From: Pseudomonas linyingensis
GTDB taxonomy: Bacteria; Pseudomonadota; Gammaproteobacteria; Pseudomonadales; Pseudomonadaceae
NCBI RefSeq assembly: GCF_900109175.1
Contig: NZ_FNZE01000002.1
Span: forward strand, 124,001-188,000
Direction of reading: 5' to 3'
Length of the DNA: 64,000 nt
Made by a program: the position numbers and the translations under genes. Positions 1 through 9,896 of the stretch are shown here, one piece after another. Below the pieces are notes generated by a model that saw only the letters and a program-made list of their open reading frames with translations, ran no database searches and was not told the DNA's origin. Numbering within the stretch: position 1 is the stretch's first letter; each line of letters begins with the position of its first letter.

Positions 1-1047
1 CAGGGCTTCATCGCCAAGTTCGAGTCGGGCTACACCGACGGCGTCGTCGGTTTCGGCGCCGACGCCATGGGTCTGCTGGGTGTCAAGCTGGACTCCAGCA
101 AGGGCAATACTGCGGGCAACATGCTGCCCGTGGGCGCCAGCGGCGAGCCGGCCGACGAGTACAGCGAGCTGGGTCTGACCGCCAAGGCGCGCATTTCCAA
201 GAGCGAGCTGAAGGTCGGCACGCTGCAGCCGGTCCTGCCGGTGGTGCAGTACAACAATACCCGTCTGCTGCCGGGCAGCTACGTTGGCGGCATGCTGAGT
301 TCTCAGGATATCGCCGGCCTGACCCTGAATGCCGGTCGCCTGACCGAGTACAACCTGCGCGACTCCAGCAACAACGAAGAATTCGCCTCCAACGTCGACA
401 ACTTCGACTTCGCCGGTGGCAGCTATGCCTTCAATCCGCAGCTGACCGCCAGCTACTACTACGGCGATTTCGACAACGTCTACAAGCAGCACTTCGGCGG
501 TCTGGTACACAAGCTACCGCTGGGCGAAGGGCTGAGCCTGACCACCGACCTGCGCTACTTCAACTCCCAGGATCAGGGCGAAAATCCGGCCACCATCGAC
601 AACGACATGTACCAGGCCATGTTCACCCTGGGCGTCAGTGGTCACAAGTTCGGTCTGGCCTACCAGGACCTGTCCGGTGACGGCGTCTTCCCGTTCATTA
701 CCGGTGGCGATCCCTACAGCCAGAACCTGTCCACCTTCTGGACCTTCAACCGTCAGGAAGAAGACGTCTGGCAGGCCCGCTACGACTACGATTTCGCCTC
801 CGTCGGCATTCCGGGTCTGGCCTTCATGACCCGCTACGTCAGCGGTTCCAACATCGAGAGCGCCGCCAGCAACGATGGCAAAGAGTGGGAGCGCGATACC
901 GACATGGTCTACACCCTGCAGAGTGGTGCCATGAAGGGGCTGCGTTTCCATCTGCGCAATGTGACCTACCGCGTGGCTGACGTGACCGGTGGTCGCGACG
1001 TCGACGAAAACCGCGTAATCGTCAGCTACACCCTGCCGCTGCTCTAA
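1..1047 (+). CDS. OprD-family outer-membrane porin, C-terminal part (5' end outside window)
   Basis: The reading frame is open from base 1, so the start and signal peptide lie to the left. 348 residues are visible, against roughly 420 in OprD family members, so about 70-80 are missing. The protein shows the alternating, aromatic-rich beta-strand pattern of an 18-strand porin. It has the family-typical segments FESGYTDG near the left edge and DAMGLLGVKLDSS, and it ends in VSYTLPLL, a beta-barrel C-terminus. OprD porins carry small carboxylates, amino acids or aromatic acids across the outer membrane. Its position beside the homoprotocatechuate genes suggests uptake of an aromatic acid, but that is inference. 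A strong terminator follows, so it is transcriptionally separate from hpaA. Confidence 0.9.
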   Translation, partial: QGFIAKFESGYTDGVVGFGADAMGLLGVKLDSSKGNTAGNMLPVGASGEPADEYSELGLTAKARISKSELKVGTLQPVLPVVQYNNTRLLPGSYVGGMLSSQDIAGLTLNAGRLTEYNLRDSSNNEEFASNVDNFDFAGGSYAFNPQLTASYYYGDFDNVYKQHFGGLVHKLPLGEGLSLTTDLRYFNSQDQGENPATIDNDMYQAMFTLGVSGHKFGLAYQDLSGDGVFPFITGGDPYSQNLSTFWTFNRQEEDVWQARYDYDFASVGIPGLAFMTRYVSGSNIESAASNDGKEWERDTDMVYTLQSGAMKGLRFHLRNVTYRVADVTGGRDVDENRVIVSYTLPLL

Positions 1048-1065
1048 CCAGCACCCGGTAGTCTG

Positions 1066-1094
1066 AAAAAGCCCGCCTCACCGGCGGGCTTTTT
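1066..1094. terminator. Bidirectional Rho-independent terminator
   Basis: A 7-bp GC stem (GCCCGCC / GGCGGGC) with a 5-nt loop is flanked by five A's on the left and five T's on the right. It therefore works for the porin gene on the plus strand and for hpaA on the minus strand. Confidence 0.9.
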
Positions 1095-1107
1095 CGTTTC
1101 CGCCCCC

Positions 1108-2016
1108 TCACTCCAGGCGCTCGCCCTCGCGGCTGCGGTATTCGCTGGGGGTCATGCCGGCCTCGCGGCTGAAAAAGCGGGTGAAGTAGGCCGGGTCCTT
1201 GAAGCCGAGCTGGTAGCCGATCTCGTTCACCGAGCTTGAGGTGAACAGCAGCAGACGCCGCGCCTCCTGCATCAGTCGCTCGTGCACCAGGCGCTTGGAC
1301 GGCAGGTCGGCGATGCGCCGGCAGATGTCGTTGAGGCGCGCCTCGGTGACGCCCATGGCCTGCGCATAGCGCGACAGCGGCCAGTGCTCGCGGTAGTGAT
1401 CCTCGATCTGTGCGTTGAAGCGGTGGAAGATCTGCAGGTTGTCGTGGCGCACGTGCTGGTTCTTCAGCGGGTCGGTGGCCAGGCGCAGCAGGGTGATGAA
1501 GATCAGCTGGGTCAGCGCGTGCAGGCTGGCCTGACGCGCCACCTGGTGCTGGGCGAATTCACTGGCAAGCATCTCGAACAGGCGGTTGAGGCGCTCGATC
1601 TCCCCTGCGTAGCTGGCGTCCAGCGAGTTCAGCGCCACGCAGGTGGGCGACACCAGGCGCGGCTCGCCGCCCTGGCTGAGGTGCGCCTCGAGCAGCGGCC
1701 AGACCAGCTGCTGGCGCACGGTCAGAACATGGCCTTCACTGTCTGGATGAGTGACGAAGGCATGCGGAATGGTCGGCGGGGTGAGGAAGAACAGCGGCGC
1801 GCTTTCGCTGTACTGGCGGTCGTCGAGATACACCCGCGCCGCGCCGCTGGTCACGTAGTGGACCTGGAAGAAGCGGTCGTGGCGGTGCACCGGCATGTTG
1901 CGGCCGAAAAAGTCGGCGAGCTTGCCCAGCGCCTCGTAGTGGACGTCCTCGTCGGCATATCTTTGGTCGTAGACCTGGCCGATGTTGATGTTCGGAATCG
2001 GCTCGTTTTCCCGCAT
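1108..2016 (-). CDS. hpaA: HpaA, AraC-family activator of 4-hydroxyphenylacetate catabolism
   Basis: A 302-residue AraC/XylS-type regulator. The N-terminal part (about 20-110) is a cupin-like effector domain with HRHDRFFQVHYVTSG. The C-terminal part (about 200-295) has two helix-turn-helix units ending in the family signature GYQLGFKDPAYFTRFFSREAGMTP. In E. coli W, HpaA activates the hydroxylase operon with 4-hydroxyphenylacetate as effector. Here it is divergent from hpaG1, so it could act on that promoter, on hydroxylase genes elsewhere, or on both. The start is supported by GGGAGAG upstream. The name rests on sequence resemblance plus context. Confidence 0.9.
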   Translation of the reverse strand: MRENEPIPNINIGQVYDQRYADEDVHYEALGKLADFFGRNMPVHRHDRFFQVHYVTSGAARVYLDDRQYSESAPLFFLTPPTIPHAFVTHPDSEGHVLTVRQQLVWPLLEAHLSQGGEPRLVSPTCVALNSLDASYAGEIERLNRLFEMLASEFAQHQVARQASLHALTQLIFITLLRLATDPLKNQHVRHDNLQIFHRFNAQIEDHYREHWPLSRYAQAMGVTEARLNDICRRIADLPSKRLVHERLMQEARRLLLFTSSSVNEIGYQLGFKDPAYFTRFFSREAGMTPSEYRSREGERLE

Positions 2017-2087
2017 GGCTCGGGCTCTCCCGCCTGTTCTGGGTCGCTTGCATGATACCGCGCGTCGCCGTGACGACGATGAAAGAC

Positions 2088-2116
2088 TTGACCATGATTA
2101 ACATGTTAATTATAAA
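2088..2116 (+). promoter_or_regulatory. Sigma70-like promoter of the hpa meta-cleavage operon
   Basis: A -35 box TTGACC (2088-2093), a 17-bp spacer and a -10 box TATAAA (2111-2116) match sigma70 spacing exactly. Transcription would start near 2123, about 100 nt before hpaG1. The strong core suggests repression by HpaR rather than weak basal activity. Promoter use is inferred. Confidence 0.75.
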
Positions 2117-2130
2117 GTTCACATGTTAAT
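2097..2130. promoter_or_regulatory. Tandem operator palindromes, probable HpaR sites
   Basis: Site 1, ATTAACATGTTAAT (2097-2110), is a perfect 14-bp palindrome that fills most of the spacer between the -35 and -10 boxes. Site 2, GTTCACATGTTAAT (2117-2130), shares the core and the right half and covers the predicted start of transcription. Their ACATGT cores (2101-2106 and 2121-2126) are exactly 20 bp apart, two helical turns. MarR-type repressors such as E. coli HpaR bind short palindromes overlapping promoters, so HpaR is the likely ligand. The protein that binds is inferred. Confidence 0.7.
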
Positions 2131-2220
2131 TGGCCGTCGCCCGACGGCATGGTCATGGTGAGCGCCGGATCCTGTACGCAGGGGTCGGATTCATCCAACT
2201 GGTCTGTGGAGAAAGCTGGC

Positions 2221-2970
2221 ATGCGCCGAGCGATGATTGAAGTGGACGGCAAGGTCCTCGAGGCGACGGTTGACGACAAGGGTCAAGCGCTCGTGAATGG
2301 CCAGGCCGTCAAGCCTGACGCCTGGAAAGCCCCGTTCAGCGGCACCGTGTTCGGCATCGCGCTGAACTACCAGGGCCTGCTGGACAGCAAGATTGCCGAG
2401 TTCAACCAGGACCCGTACAAGACCCCGCCGAAGACCCCGGTGCTGTACATCAAGACCCCGAATACCGTGGTCGGCCACGAAGGCAACATCGTCTTCCCGG
2501 CCGGCGTCGACGCCATCCAGGCCGGTCCGGCGCTGGGCGTGGTGATCGGCAAGCGCGCCAGCCGCGTTTCCGAAGCCGAGGCCATGGAGTACGTCGGCGG
2601 CTACACCGCGGTCAACGAAGTCACCCTGCCGGAAGTCAGCTTCTACCGCCCGGCGGTCAAGGCCAAGTGCCGCGACACCTTCTGCCCGGTCGGTCCGGTC
2701 GTCGTCGACGCCGCCGACATCGCCGATCCGCACGCCCTGGAGATCAAGCTGCTGGTCAACGGTGAAGTCCGTCAGCAGAACAGCACCGCCAACTTCGTGC
2801 GTTCGATCCCCGAACTGATCAGCTTCCTCAGCCAGTTCATGACCTTCGAGCCGGGTGACCTGATCATCACCGGCGTACCGGAAGGTCGCGTCGACATCGC
2901 CGTCGGCGACAAGGTCGAAGTCGAAATCGCCGGCGTAGGCCGCCTCAGCAATACCGTGGTCGCGGAATAA
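2221..2970 (+). CDS. hpaG1: HpaG1, OPET decarboxylase subunit (FAH family)
   Basis: A 249-residue fumarylacetoacetate-hydrolase-fold protein, matching one half of the fused E. coli HpaG/HpcE. It is assigned to decarboxylation of 5-oxopent-3-ene-1,2,5-tricarboxylate (OPET) in the homoprotocatechuate pathway. The start at 2221 has GGAGAAA six bases upstream; a longer reading from 2149 has no such site. Against HpaG2 in the same window, the positions of the metal-binding Glu-x-Glu and Asp are Gly102, Ala104 and Glu133, so the usual metal triad is not conserved. hpaG2 starts 11 bp downstream, and the two products probably form one bifunctional unit. Confidence 0.9.
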   Translation: MRRAMIEVDGKVLEATVDDKGQALVNGQAVKPDAWKAPFSGTVFGIALNYQGLLDSKIAEFNQDPYKTPPKTPVLYIKTPNTVVGHEGNIVFPAGVDAIQAGPALGVVIGKRASRVSEAEAMEYVGGYTAVNEVTLPEVSFYRPAVKAKCRDTFCPVGPVVVDAADIADPHALEIKLLVNGEVRQQNSTANFVRSIPELISFLSQFMTFEPGDLIITGVPEGRVDIAVGDKVEVEIAGVGRLSNTVVAE

Positions 2971-2981
2971 GGAGCCGGAAC

Positions 2982-3761
2982 ATGAAACACGCACGCATCC
3001 GTTACCAGGGCGAAGTCCACAACGTCGCCGTCGAGGACAACAACGCCGTCCGTCTGGCCGATGGCACCCTGCTGGCCGAGGATCAGGTCGAGTGGCTGGC
3101 GCCGGCCACCGGCAGCATGTTTGCCCTTGGCCTGAACTACGCCGACCACGCCGCCGAGCTGGCGTTCAAGGCGCCGACCGAGCCGCTGGTGTTCATCAAG
3201 GCGCCGAACACCTACACCGGCCACCGCCAGATCACCTGGCGTCCGGACAACGTCGCCTACATGCACTACGAGTGCGAGCTGGTGGCGGTGATCGGCAAGA
3301 CCGCGCGCAACGTCAAGCGCGAGGACGCCCTGGAGTACGTCGCCGGTTACACCGTGTGCAACGACTACGCCATCCGCGACTATCTGGAGAACTACTACCG
3401 GCCGAACCTGCGGGTGAAGAACCGCGACTGCACCACTCCGGTCGGCCCGTACATCATCGACCGCAGCCAGATCGCCGACCCGCAGAACCTGACTCTGCGC
3501 ACCTGGATCAACGGCGAGCTGCGCCAGGAAGGCTCGACCAAGGACATGATCTTCGACATCCCGTTCCTGATCGAATACCTGTCCTCCTTCATGACCCTGC
3601 AGCCGGGCGACATGATCGCCACCGGCACCCCGGAAGGCCTGGCCGACGTGGTCCCGGGCGACGAAGTGGTCGTGGAAGTGGAGGGCGTCGGTCGCCTGGT
3701 CAACACCATCGTCAGCGAAGCCGATTTCTTCGCCGTCAAGAACGCCGCAGTAGCCAAGTGA
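2982..3761 (+). CDS. hpaG2: HpaG2, HHDD isomerase subunit (FAH family)
   Basis: A 259-residue FAH-family protein, assigned as 2-hydroxyhepta-2,4-diene-1,7-dioate isomerase. It keeps the metal ligands of the fold: Glu97 and Glu99 in HYECELVAVIGK, and Asp128 in CNDYAIRD. The conserved ATGTPEGLADV and PGD motifs are in the C-terminal third. A strong AAGGAG site precedes the ATG. It acts directly after HpaG1 and is its paralogue; in enterobacteria the two are fused in one chain. hpaE follows after 10 bp. Confidence 0.92.
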   Translation: MKHARIRYQGEVHNVAVEDNNAVRLADGTLLAEDQVEWLAPATGSMFALGLNYADHAAELAFKAPTEPLVFIKAPNTYTGHRQITWRPDNVAYMHYECELVAVIGKTARNVKREDALEYVAGYTVCNDYAIRDYLENYYRPNLRVKNRDCTTPVGPYIIDRSQIADPQNLTLRTWINGELRQEGSTKDMIFDIPFLIEYLSSFMTLQPGDMIATGTPEGLADVVPGDEVVVEVEGVGRLVNTIVSEADFFAVKNAAVAK

Positions 3762-3771
3762 GGGTAGAACA

Positions 3772-5232
<1,461 letters not shown>

Positions 5233-5243
5233 GGCTGTCCGCG

Positions 5244-5307
5244 GCGACCGCCTGACGGTCGCCAGCACCGAAGACGGGCAGCTCCTTCACGGGGGACTGC
5301 CCGTTTT
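5244..5307 (+). terminator. Two successive hairpins between hpaE and hpaD; partial terminator or processing site
   Basis: Hairpin 1 is GCGACCG / CGGTCGC (5244-5250 and 5256-5262) with a 5-nt loop. Hairpin 2 pairs ACGGGCAG (5274-5281) with CTGCCCGT (5297-5304) and is followed by only three more T's. This 141-bp gap is the largest in the early operon, so the hairpins may reduce read-through or stabilise the upstream message. Confidence 0.5.
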
Positions 5308-5373
5308 CGGCCCTGCACCCCATCCGCATCCACGCCGCGCGCGCCGCTCGCGCCGGCCAACGGGAGAATCGTC

Positions 5374-6294
5374 ATGGGCAAACTTGCTCTGGCTGCCAAG
5401 ATCACCCACGTTCCCTCCATGTACCTGTCCGAGCTGCCCGGTCCGCGCCACGGCTTTCGCAAGGCGGCCATCGACGGTCACCTCGAGATCGCCCGCCGCT
5501 GCCGCGAGCTGAACGTGGACACCATCGTGGTGTTTGACACCCACTGGCTGGTCAACGCCAACTACCACATCAACTGCGGTGCCCACTTCAAGGGCCTGTA
5601 CACCAGCAACGAGCTGCCGCACTTCATCAGCAACATGGCGTACGAGTTCCCCGGCAACCCGGAGCTGGGCCGCCTGCTGGCCGAAGAGGCCAACCGTCTG
5701 GGCGTGGAAACCATGGCCCACGACGCCACCACCCTGGCGCCGGAGTACGGCACCCTGGTGCCGATGCGCTACATGAACGCCGACCAGCACTTCAAGGTGA
5801 TCTCGGTCTCGGCGCTGTGCACCTCCCACTACCTGGCCGACAGCGCGCGCCTCGGCTGGGCGATGCGCAAGGCGGTGGAAGAGCACTACGACGGCACCGT
5901 GGCCTTCCTCGCCAGCGGCTCGCTGTCGCACCGCTTCGCGCAGAACGGCCAGGCGCCGGAGTTCGCCACCAAGATCTGGAGCCCGTTCCTGGAGACCCTC
6001 GACCACCGCGTGATCGAGATGTGGGAGGAGGGCGACTGGGACACCTTCTGCGCCATGCTGCCGGAGTACGCGGCCAAGGGTCACGGCGAAGGCTTCATGC
6101 ACGACACCGCGATGCTGCTGGGCGCGCTGGGCTGGAGCAAGTACGACGCCAAGGCCGAGGTAGTCACCCCGTACTTCGCGGCTTCCGGCACCGGGCAGAT
6201 CAACGCCGTGTTTCCGGTCACCCCGCAGGACGGCTCGACCATCCCGGCGGCGCAGGCCTCCAACCCGGACTTCATCGCCGCCAGCCGCCTGTAA
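5374..6294 (+). CDS. hpaD: HpaD, 3,4-dihydroxyphenylacetate 2,3-dioxygenase
   Basis: A 306-residue class III (LigB-type) extradiol dioxygenase that opens the ring of homoprotocatechuate. Candidate iron ligands are His12 in KITHVPSM and His57 in FDTHWLV. The conserved GSLSHRF segment, with the probable acid-base His, lies near residues 187-193. A GGAGAA site precedes the ATG. It begins the second half of the operon, with hpaF only 12 bp downstream. The LigB-type family distinguishes it from the vicinal-oxygen-chelate enzymes that catalyse the same step in some Gram-positives. Confidence 0.93.
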   Translation: MGKLALAAKITHVPSMYLSELPGPRHGFRKAAIDGHLEIARRCRELNVDTIVVFDTHWLVNANYHINCGAHFKGLYTSNELPHFISNMAYEFPGNPELGRLLAEEANRLGVETMAHDATTLAPEYGTLVPMRYMNADQHFKVISVSALCTSHYLADSARLGWAMRKAVEEHYDGTVAFLASGSLSHRFAQNGQAPEFATKIWSPFLETLDHRVIEMWEEGDWDTFCAMLPEYAAKGHGEGFMHDTAMLLGALGWSKYDAKAEVVTPYFAASGTGQINAVFPVTPQDGSTIPAAQASNPDFIAASRL

Positions 6295-6306
6295 GGAGTC
6301 GCTGCC

Positions 6307-6717
6307 ATGCCCCATCTGGTCCTCTACTACAGCCCCGACATTGAGCGCGACGTCGACGTCGCCGGCCTGTGCCGCGAGCTGGCCGACTGCATGCTCGCCC
6401 AGCGCGACGAGACCGGCCGCCAGGTGTTCCCCACCGGCGGCACCCGCGTGCTGGCCTATCCGGCGGCGCACGCCGCCATCGCCGACGGCCAGGGCGACTA
6501 CGGCTTCTTCTACGCCAACCTGCGCATGGGTAACGGGCGCAGTGCGGCGGTGCACAAGCAGGTCGGCGACAGCCTGCTGGCGGTGCTGCGTGGGCGTCTC
6601 GACGGCCTGCTGGCCCAGCGCCCGATCGGCGTGACCCTGCAGATCGACGAAAGCCAGAACCAGGTCTTCGACGCCAAGCACAGCAGCCTGCACCCCCTGT
6701 TCACCAAGAATTCCTGA
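6307..6717 (+). CDS. hpaF: HpaF, 5-carboxymethyl-2-hydroxymuconate delta-isomerase
   Basis: A 136-residue tautomerase-superfamily protein, slightly longer than the usual 125-130. Pro follows the initiator Met (MPHLVLYYS); in this family the N-terminal proline is the catalytic base, which fixes the start. AAGGAG lies at 6293-6298, overlapping the last codon of hpaD. It converts 5-carboxymethyl-2-hydroxymuconate to the OPET tautomer used by HpaG1. The second half is the family-typical stretch from LRMGNGRS to the C-terminus. Confidence 0.9.
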   Translation: MPHLVLYYSPDIERDVDVAGLCRELADCMLAQRDETGRQVFPTGGTRVLAYPAAHAAIADGQGDYGFFYANLRMGNGRSAAVHKQVGDSLLAVLRGRLDGLLAQRPIGVTLQIDESQNQVFDAKHSSLHPLFTKNS

Positions 6718-6724
6718 GGTTTCC

Positions 6725-7528
6725 ATGTTTGATGCCCAACTGATCCAGCAAGCTGCCGAGCGCCTCGACGTCGCCGAGCGCACCGGCGAGCAGATCCGCC
6801 AGTTCTCCCTGGAGAACCCGGACATGACCATCGCCGACGCCTATGCCATCCAGCGCGCCTGGGTCGACAAGAAGATCGCCGGCGGCCGCAAGATGATCGG
6901 CCACAAGATCGGCCTGACCTCGCGCGCCATGCAGGTATCCTCCAACATCACCGAACCGGACCACGGCGTGCTGCTCGACGACATGCAGTTCGAGGAAGGC
7001 TCGGACATCCCGATGAGCCGCTTCATCGTGCCGCGCGTCGAGGTGGAACTGGCGTTCATCCTCGGCAAGCCGCTGCAGGGGCCGAACTGCACCATCTTCG
7101 ACGTGCTGGACGCCACCGAATACGTGATCCCGGCGCTGGAGATCATCGACGCGCGCATCCACAACGTCGACCCGGAAACCGGCATCACCCGCAAGGTGTT
7201 CGACACCATCTCCGACAACGCCGCCAACGCCGGCATCGTCCTCGGTGGCCGCGCCATCCGTCCGCACGACATCGACCTGCGTCGCGTGCCGGCGATCCTC
7301 TACCGCAACGGCGTGATCGAGGAGTCCGGGGTGTCCGCCGCGGTGCTCAATCATCCGGCCAAGGGCGTAGCCTGGCTGGCCAACAAGCTGGCACCCTACG
7401 GCGTGACCCTGGAGCCCGGCCAGATCATCCTCGGCGGTTCGTTCACCCGTCCGGTGGCCGCCAAGGCCGGCGACACTTTCCATGTCGACTACGACATGCT
7501 GGGCTCCATCTCCTGCCGCTTCGTCTGA
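6725..7528 (+). CDS. hpaH: HpaH, 2-oxohept-4-ene-1,7-dioate hydratase
   Basis: A 267-residue hydratase of the FAH-like 2-keto-4-pentenoate hydratase family. The metal-binding region [13 protein letters not shown] is near 105-117, and the GHKIGLTS motif near 60. It adds water to the product of HpaG2 to give 2,4-dihydroxyhept-2-enedioate, the substrate of HpaI. It starts 7 bp after hpaF, and its stop overlaps the ribosome site of hpaI. Confidence 0.93.
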   Translation: MFDAQLIQQAAERLDVAERTGEQIRQFSLENPDMTIADAYAIQRAWVDKKIAGGRKMIGHKIGLTSRAMQVSSNITEPDHGVLLDDMQFEEGSDIPMSRFIVPRVEVELAFILGKPLQGPNCTIFDVLDATEYVIPALEIIDARIHNVDPETGITRKVFDTISDNAANAGIVLGGRAIRPHDIDLRRVPAILYRNGVIEESGVSAAVLNHPAKGVAWLANKLAPYGVTLEPGQIILGGSFTRPVAAKAGDTFHVDYDMLGSISCRFV

Positions 7529-7538
7529 GGAACAACCG

Positions 7539-8342
7539 ATGCAGATGCCCGTCAACACCTTCAAGCAGCGCCTGAGCGCCGAACAGCAGATCGGCCTGTG
7601 GGTCGGTCTGGCCGACCCGTACTGCGCCGAGCTGGCCGCCAACGCCGGTTTCGACTGGCTGCTGCTCGACGGCGAGCACGCGCCCAACGACCTGCGCGGG
7701 CTGCTCGGTCAGCTGCAGGCGGTGGCTCCGTACGCCAGCCAGCCGGTGATCCGTCCGCCGATCGGCGACTCGGTGGTCATCAAGCAGCTGCTCGACATCG
7801 GCGCGCAGACCCTGCTGGTGCCGATGGTCGAGTCGGCCGAGCAGGCCGAAGAGCTGGTGCGCGCCATGCACTATCCGCCCAAGGGCATCCGCGGCGTCGG
7901 TGCGGCCCTGGCGCGCGCCTCGCGCTGGAACAACATCGCCACCTACCTGGCCGAGGCCGACGAGCAGATGTGCCTGCTGGTCCAGGTGGAAAGCCTCAAG
8001 GGCCTGGAGAACCTCGACGCCATCGCCGCGGTTGATGGCGTCGACGGCGTGTTCATCGGTCCGGCCGACCTGTCGGCGGCCATGGGCCATCGCGGCAATC
8101 CGGGCCACCCGGACGTGCAGGCGGCCATCGAGGGCGCCATCGCGCGCATCCGCCAGGCCGGCAAGGCCGCCGGCATCCTTTCCGCCGACGAGAAACTGGC
8201 CCGTCGCTACCTCGAGCTGGGCTGCGCCTTCGTCGCCGTGGGCGTCGACACCAGCCTGCTGATGCGTTCGCTGAAGGCCCTGGCGGCCAACTTCAAGGGT
8301 ACTGCACCGGCGCCGGCTGCCGGCGGCAGCAGCGTCTACTGA
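7539..8342 (+). CDS. hpaI: HpaI, 4-hydroxy-2-oxoheptanedioate aldolase
   Basis: A 267-residue class II (HpcH/HpaI) pyruvate aldolase. Expected residues are His48 (DGEHAPN), Arg72 (VIRPP), and the metal ligands Glu151 (QVES) and Asp177 (GPADLS). It releases pyruvate and succinic semialdehyde. The start at 7539 was chosen over an upstream in-frame ATG at 7482, because TGAGGA at 7526-7531 is well placed and the upstream codon lies inside hpaH. gabD follows after 21 bp and takes the semialdehyde. Confidence 0.93.
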   Translation: MQMPVNTFKQRLSAEQQIGLWVGLADPYCAELAANAGFDWLLLDGEHAPNDLRGLLGQLQAVAPYASQPVIRPPIGDSVVIKQLLDIGAQTLLVPMVESAEQAEELVRAMHYPPKGIRGVGAALARASRWNNIATYLAEADEQMCLLVQVESLKGLENLDAIAAVDGVDGVFIGPADLSAAMGHRGNPGHPDVQAAIEGAIARIRQAGKAAGILSADEKLARRYLELGCAFVAVGVDTSLLMRSLKALAANFKGTAPAPAAGGSSVY

Positions 8343-8363
8343 TTTCCTTGCGAGAGATTCGTC

Positions 8364-9818
8364 ATGCAACTGACCGATAACACCCTGCTGCGCACCCAGG
8401 CCTTCATCGACGGCCAGTGGGTCGACGCCGACGATGGCGCCACCTTCGCGGTGACCAACCCGGCCGACCTGTCGCACATCTGCAACGTCGCCTCCGTCGG
8501 CGCCGCCGAGACCGCGCGCGCCGTCGCCGCCGCCGAGGCCGCCCTGCCGGCCTGGCGCGAGAAGACCGCCAAGGAGCGCTCGGCGCTGCTGCGCAAGTGG
8601 TTCGAGCTGATCATGGCCAACCAGGAAGACCTGGCCCGCCTGCTCAGCTGGGAACAGGGCAAGCCGCTGACCGAGAGCCGCGGCGAGATCGCCTACGGCG
8701 CCAGCTTCATCGAGTGGTTCGCCGAGGAAGCCAAGCGCATCTACGGCGACGTGATCCCCCACGACAAGCAGGGCCGCCGCCTGGTGGTGATCAAGCAGCC
8801 GATCGGCGTGGTCGCGGCGATCACCCCGTGGAACTTCCCCAACGCGATGATCACCCGCAAGGTCGGTCCGGCGCTGGCCGCCGGCTGCACCGTGGTGGTC
8901 AAGCCCGCTTCGGAAACCCCGCTGTCGGCCCTGGCCCTGGCCGAACTGGCCGTGCGTGCCGGCATCCCGGCCGGCGTGGTCAACGTGGTCGCCGGCAACG
9001 CCCGCGCCATCGGCGGCGAGCTGACCCGCAACCCGAGCGTGCGCAAGCTGTCGTTCACCGGCTCCACCGGCATCGGCAAGATGCTGATGGCGCAGTGCGC
9101 CGACACCATGAAGAAGGTCAGCATGGAGCTGGGCGGCAACGCGCCGTTCATCGTCTTCGACGACGCCAACCTGGATGCTGCGGTGGCTGGCGCCATGGCC
9201 TCCAAGTACCGCAACAGCGGGCAGACCTGCGTGTGCACCAACCGTATCCTGGTGCAGGACGGCGTCTACGACGAGTTCGCCAAGCGTCTGGTGGCCGCGG
9301 TCAACGCCCTCAAGGTCGCCCCGGCCGGCGAAGCCGGTGCCGAGCAGGGCCCGCTGATCAACGCCAAGGCGGTAGCCAAGGTCGAAGAGCACATCGCCGA
9401 CGCCGTGGCCAAGGGCGCCAAGGTGCTGGCCGGCGGCAAACCGCACGCTCTGGGTGGCAGCTTCTTCGAGCCGACCGTACTCGGCGAGGTGACCCCGGAC
9501 ATGCTGGTGGCGCGCGACGAGACCTTCGGCCCGCTGGCGCCGATCTTCCGCTTCAAGACCGAAGCCGAAGCCATCCAGATGGCCAACGACACCGAGTTCG
9601 GCCTGGCTTCCTACGTCTACACCCGCGACCTGGGCCGCGCCTGGCGCGTCAGCGAGGCGCTGGAGTACGGCATGGTGGGCGTCAATGAGGGTATCATCTC
9701 CACCGAGATCGCTCCGTTCGGCGGCATCAAGGAGTCCGGCACCGGCCGTGAAGGCTCGCACTACGGCATCGACGACTACGTCGAGCTGAAGTACATGTGC
9801 CTGGGTATCGGCGGCTGA
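8364..9818 (+). CDS. gabD: Succinate-semialdehyde dehydrogenase, GabD type, in the hpa operon
   Basis: A 484-residue aldehyde dehydrogenase with catalytic Glu255 (MELGGN) and nucleophile Cys289 (GQTCVCTNR), the signature of the GabD/SSADH group. It oxidises succinic semialdehyde to succinate, the last step that links the pathway to the TCA cycle. Placement directly after hpaI fits that role better than GABA use, since no gabT is near. It could be a paralogue of a separate gabDT copy elsewhere in the genome. Confidence 0.88.
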   Translation: MQLTDNTLLRTQAFIDGQWVDADDGATFAVTNPADLSHICNVASVGAAETARAVAAAEAALPAWREKTAKERSALLRKWFELIMANQEDLARLLSWEQGKPLTESRGEIAYGASFIEWFAEEAKRIYGDVIPHDKQGRRLVVIKQPIGVVAAITPWNFPNAMITRKVGPALAAGCTVVVKPASETPLSALALAELAVRAGIPAGVVNVVAGNARAIGGELTRNPSVRKLSFTGSTGIGKMLMAQCADTMKKVSMELGGNAPFIVFDDANLDAAVAGAMASKYRNSGQTCVCTNRILVQDGVYDEFAKRLVAAVNALKVAPAGEAGAEQGPLINAKAVAKVEEHIADAVAKGAKVLAGGKPHALGGSFFEPTVLGEVTPDMLVARDETFGPLAPIFRFKTEAEAIQMANDTEFGLASYVYTRDLGRAWRVSEALEYGMVGVNEGIISTEIAPFGGIKESGTGREGSHYGIDDYVELKYMCLGIGG

Positions 9819-9896
9819 GTGCGCCACCGCCTTCTGTGGTAAAGCATGGCGCCGCTCCGGATGGGGCGGCGTCGTGTTCGTTTGCGTAGGAACATC

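Noticed and set aside
514-951. Long minus-strand reading frame across the porin gene
   Set aside because: It is the antisense of a well-supported OprD frame, has low-complexity GC-rich composition and no ribosome site. The same applies to many long frames opposite hpaE, gabD, tktA, tex and others.
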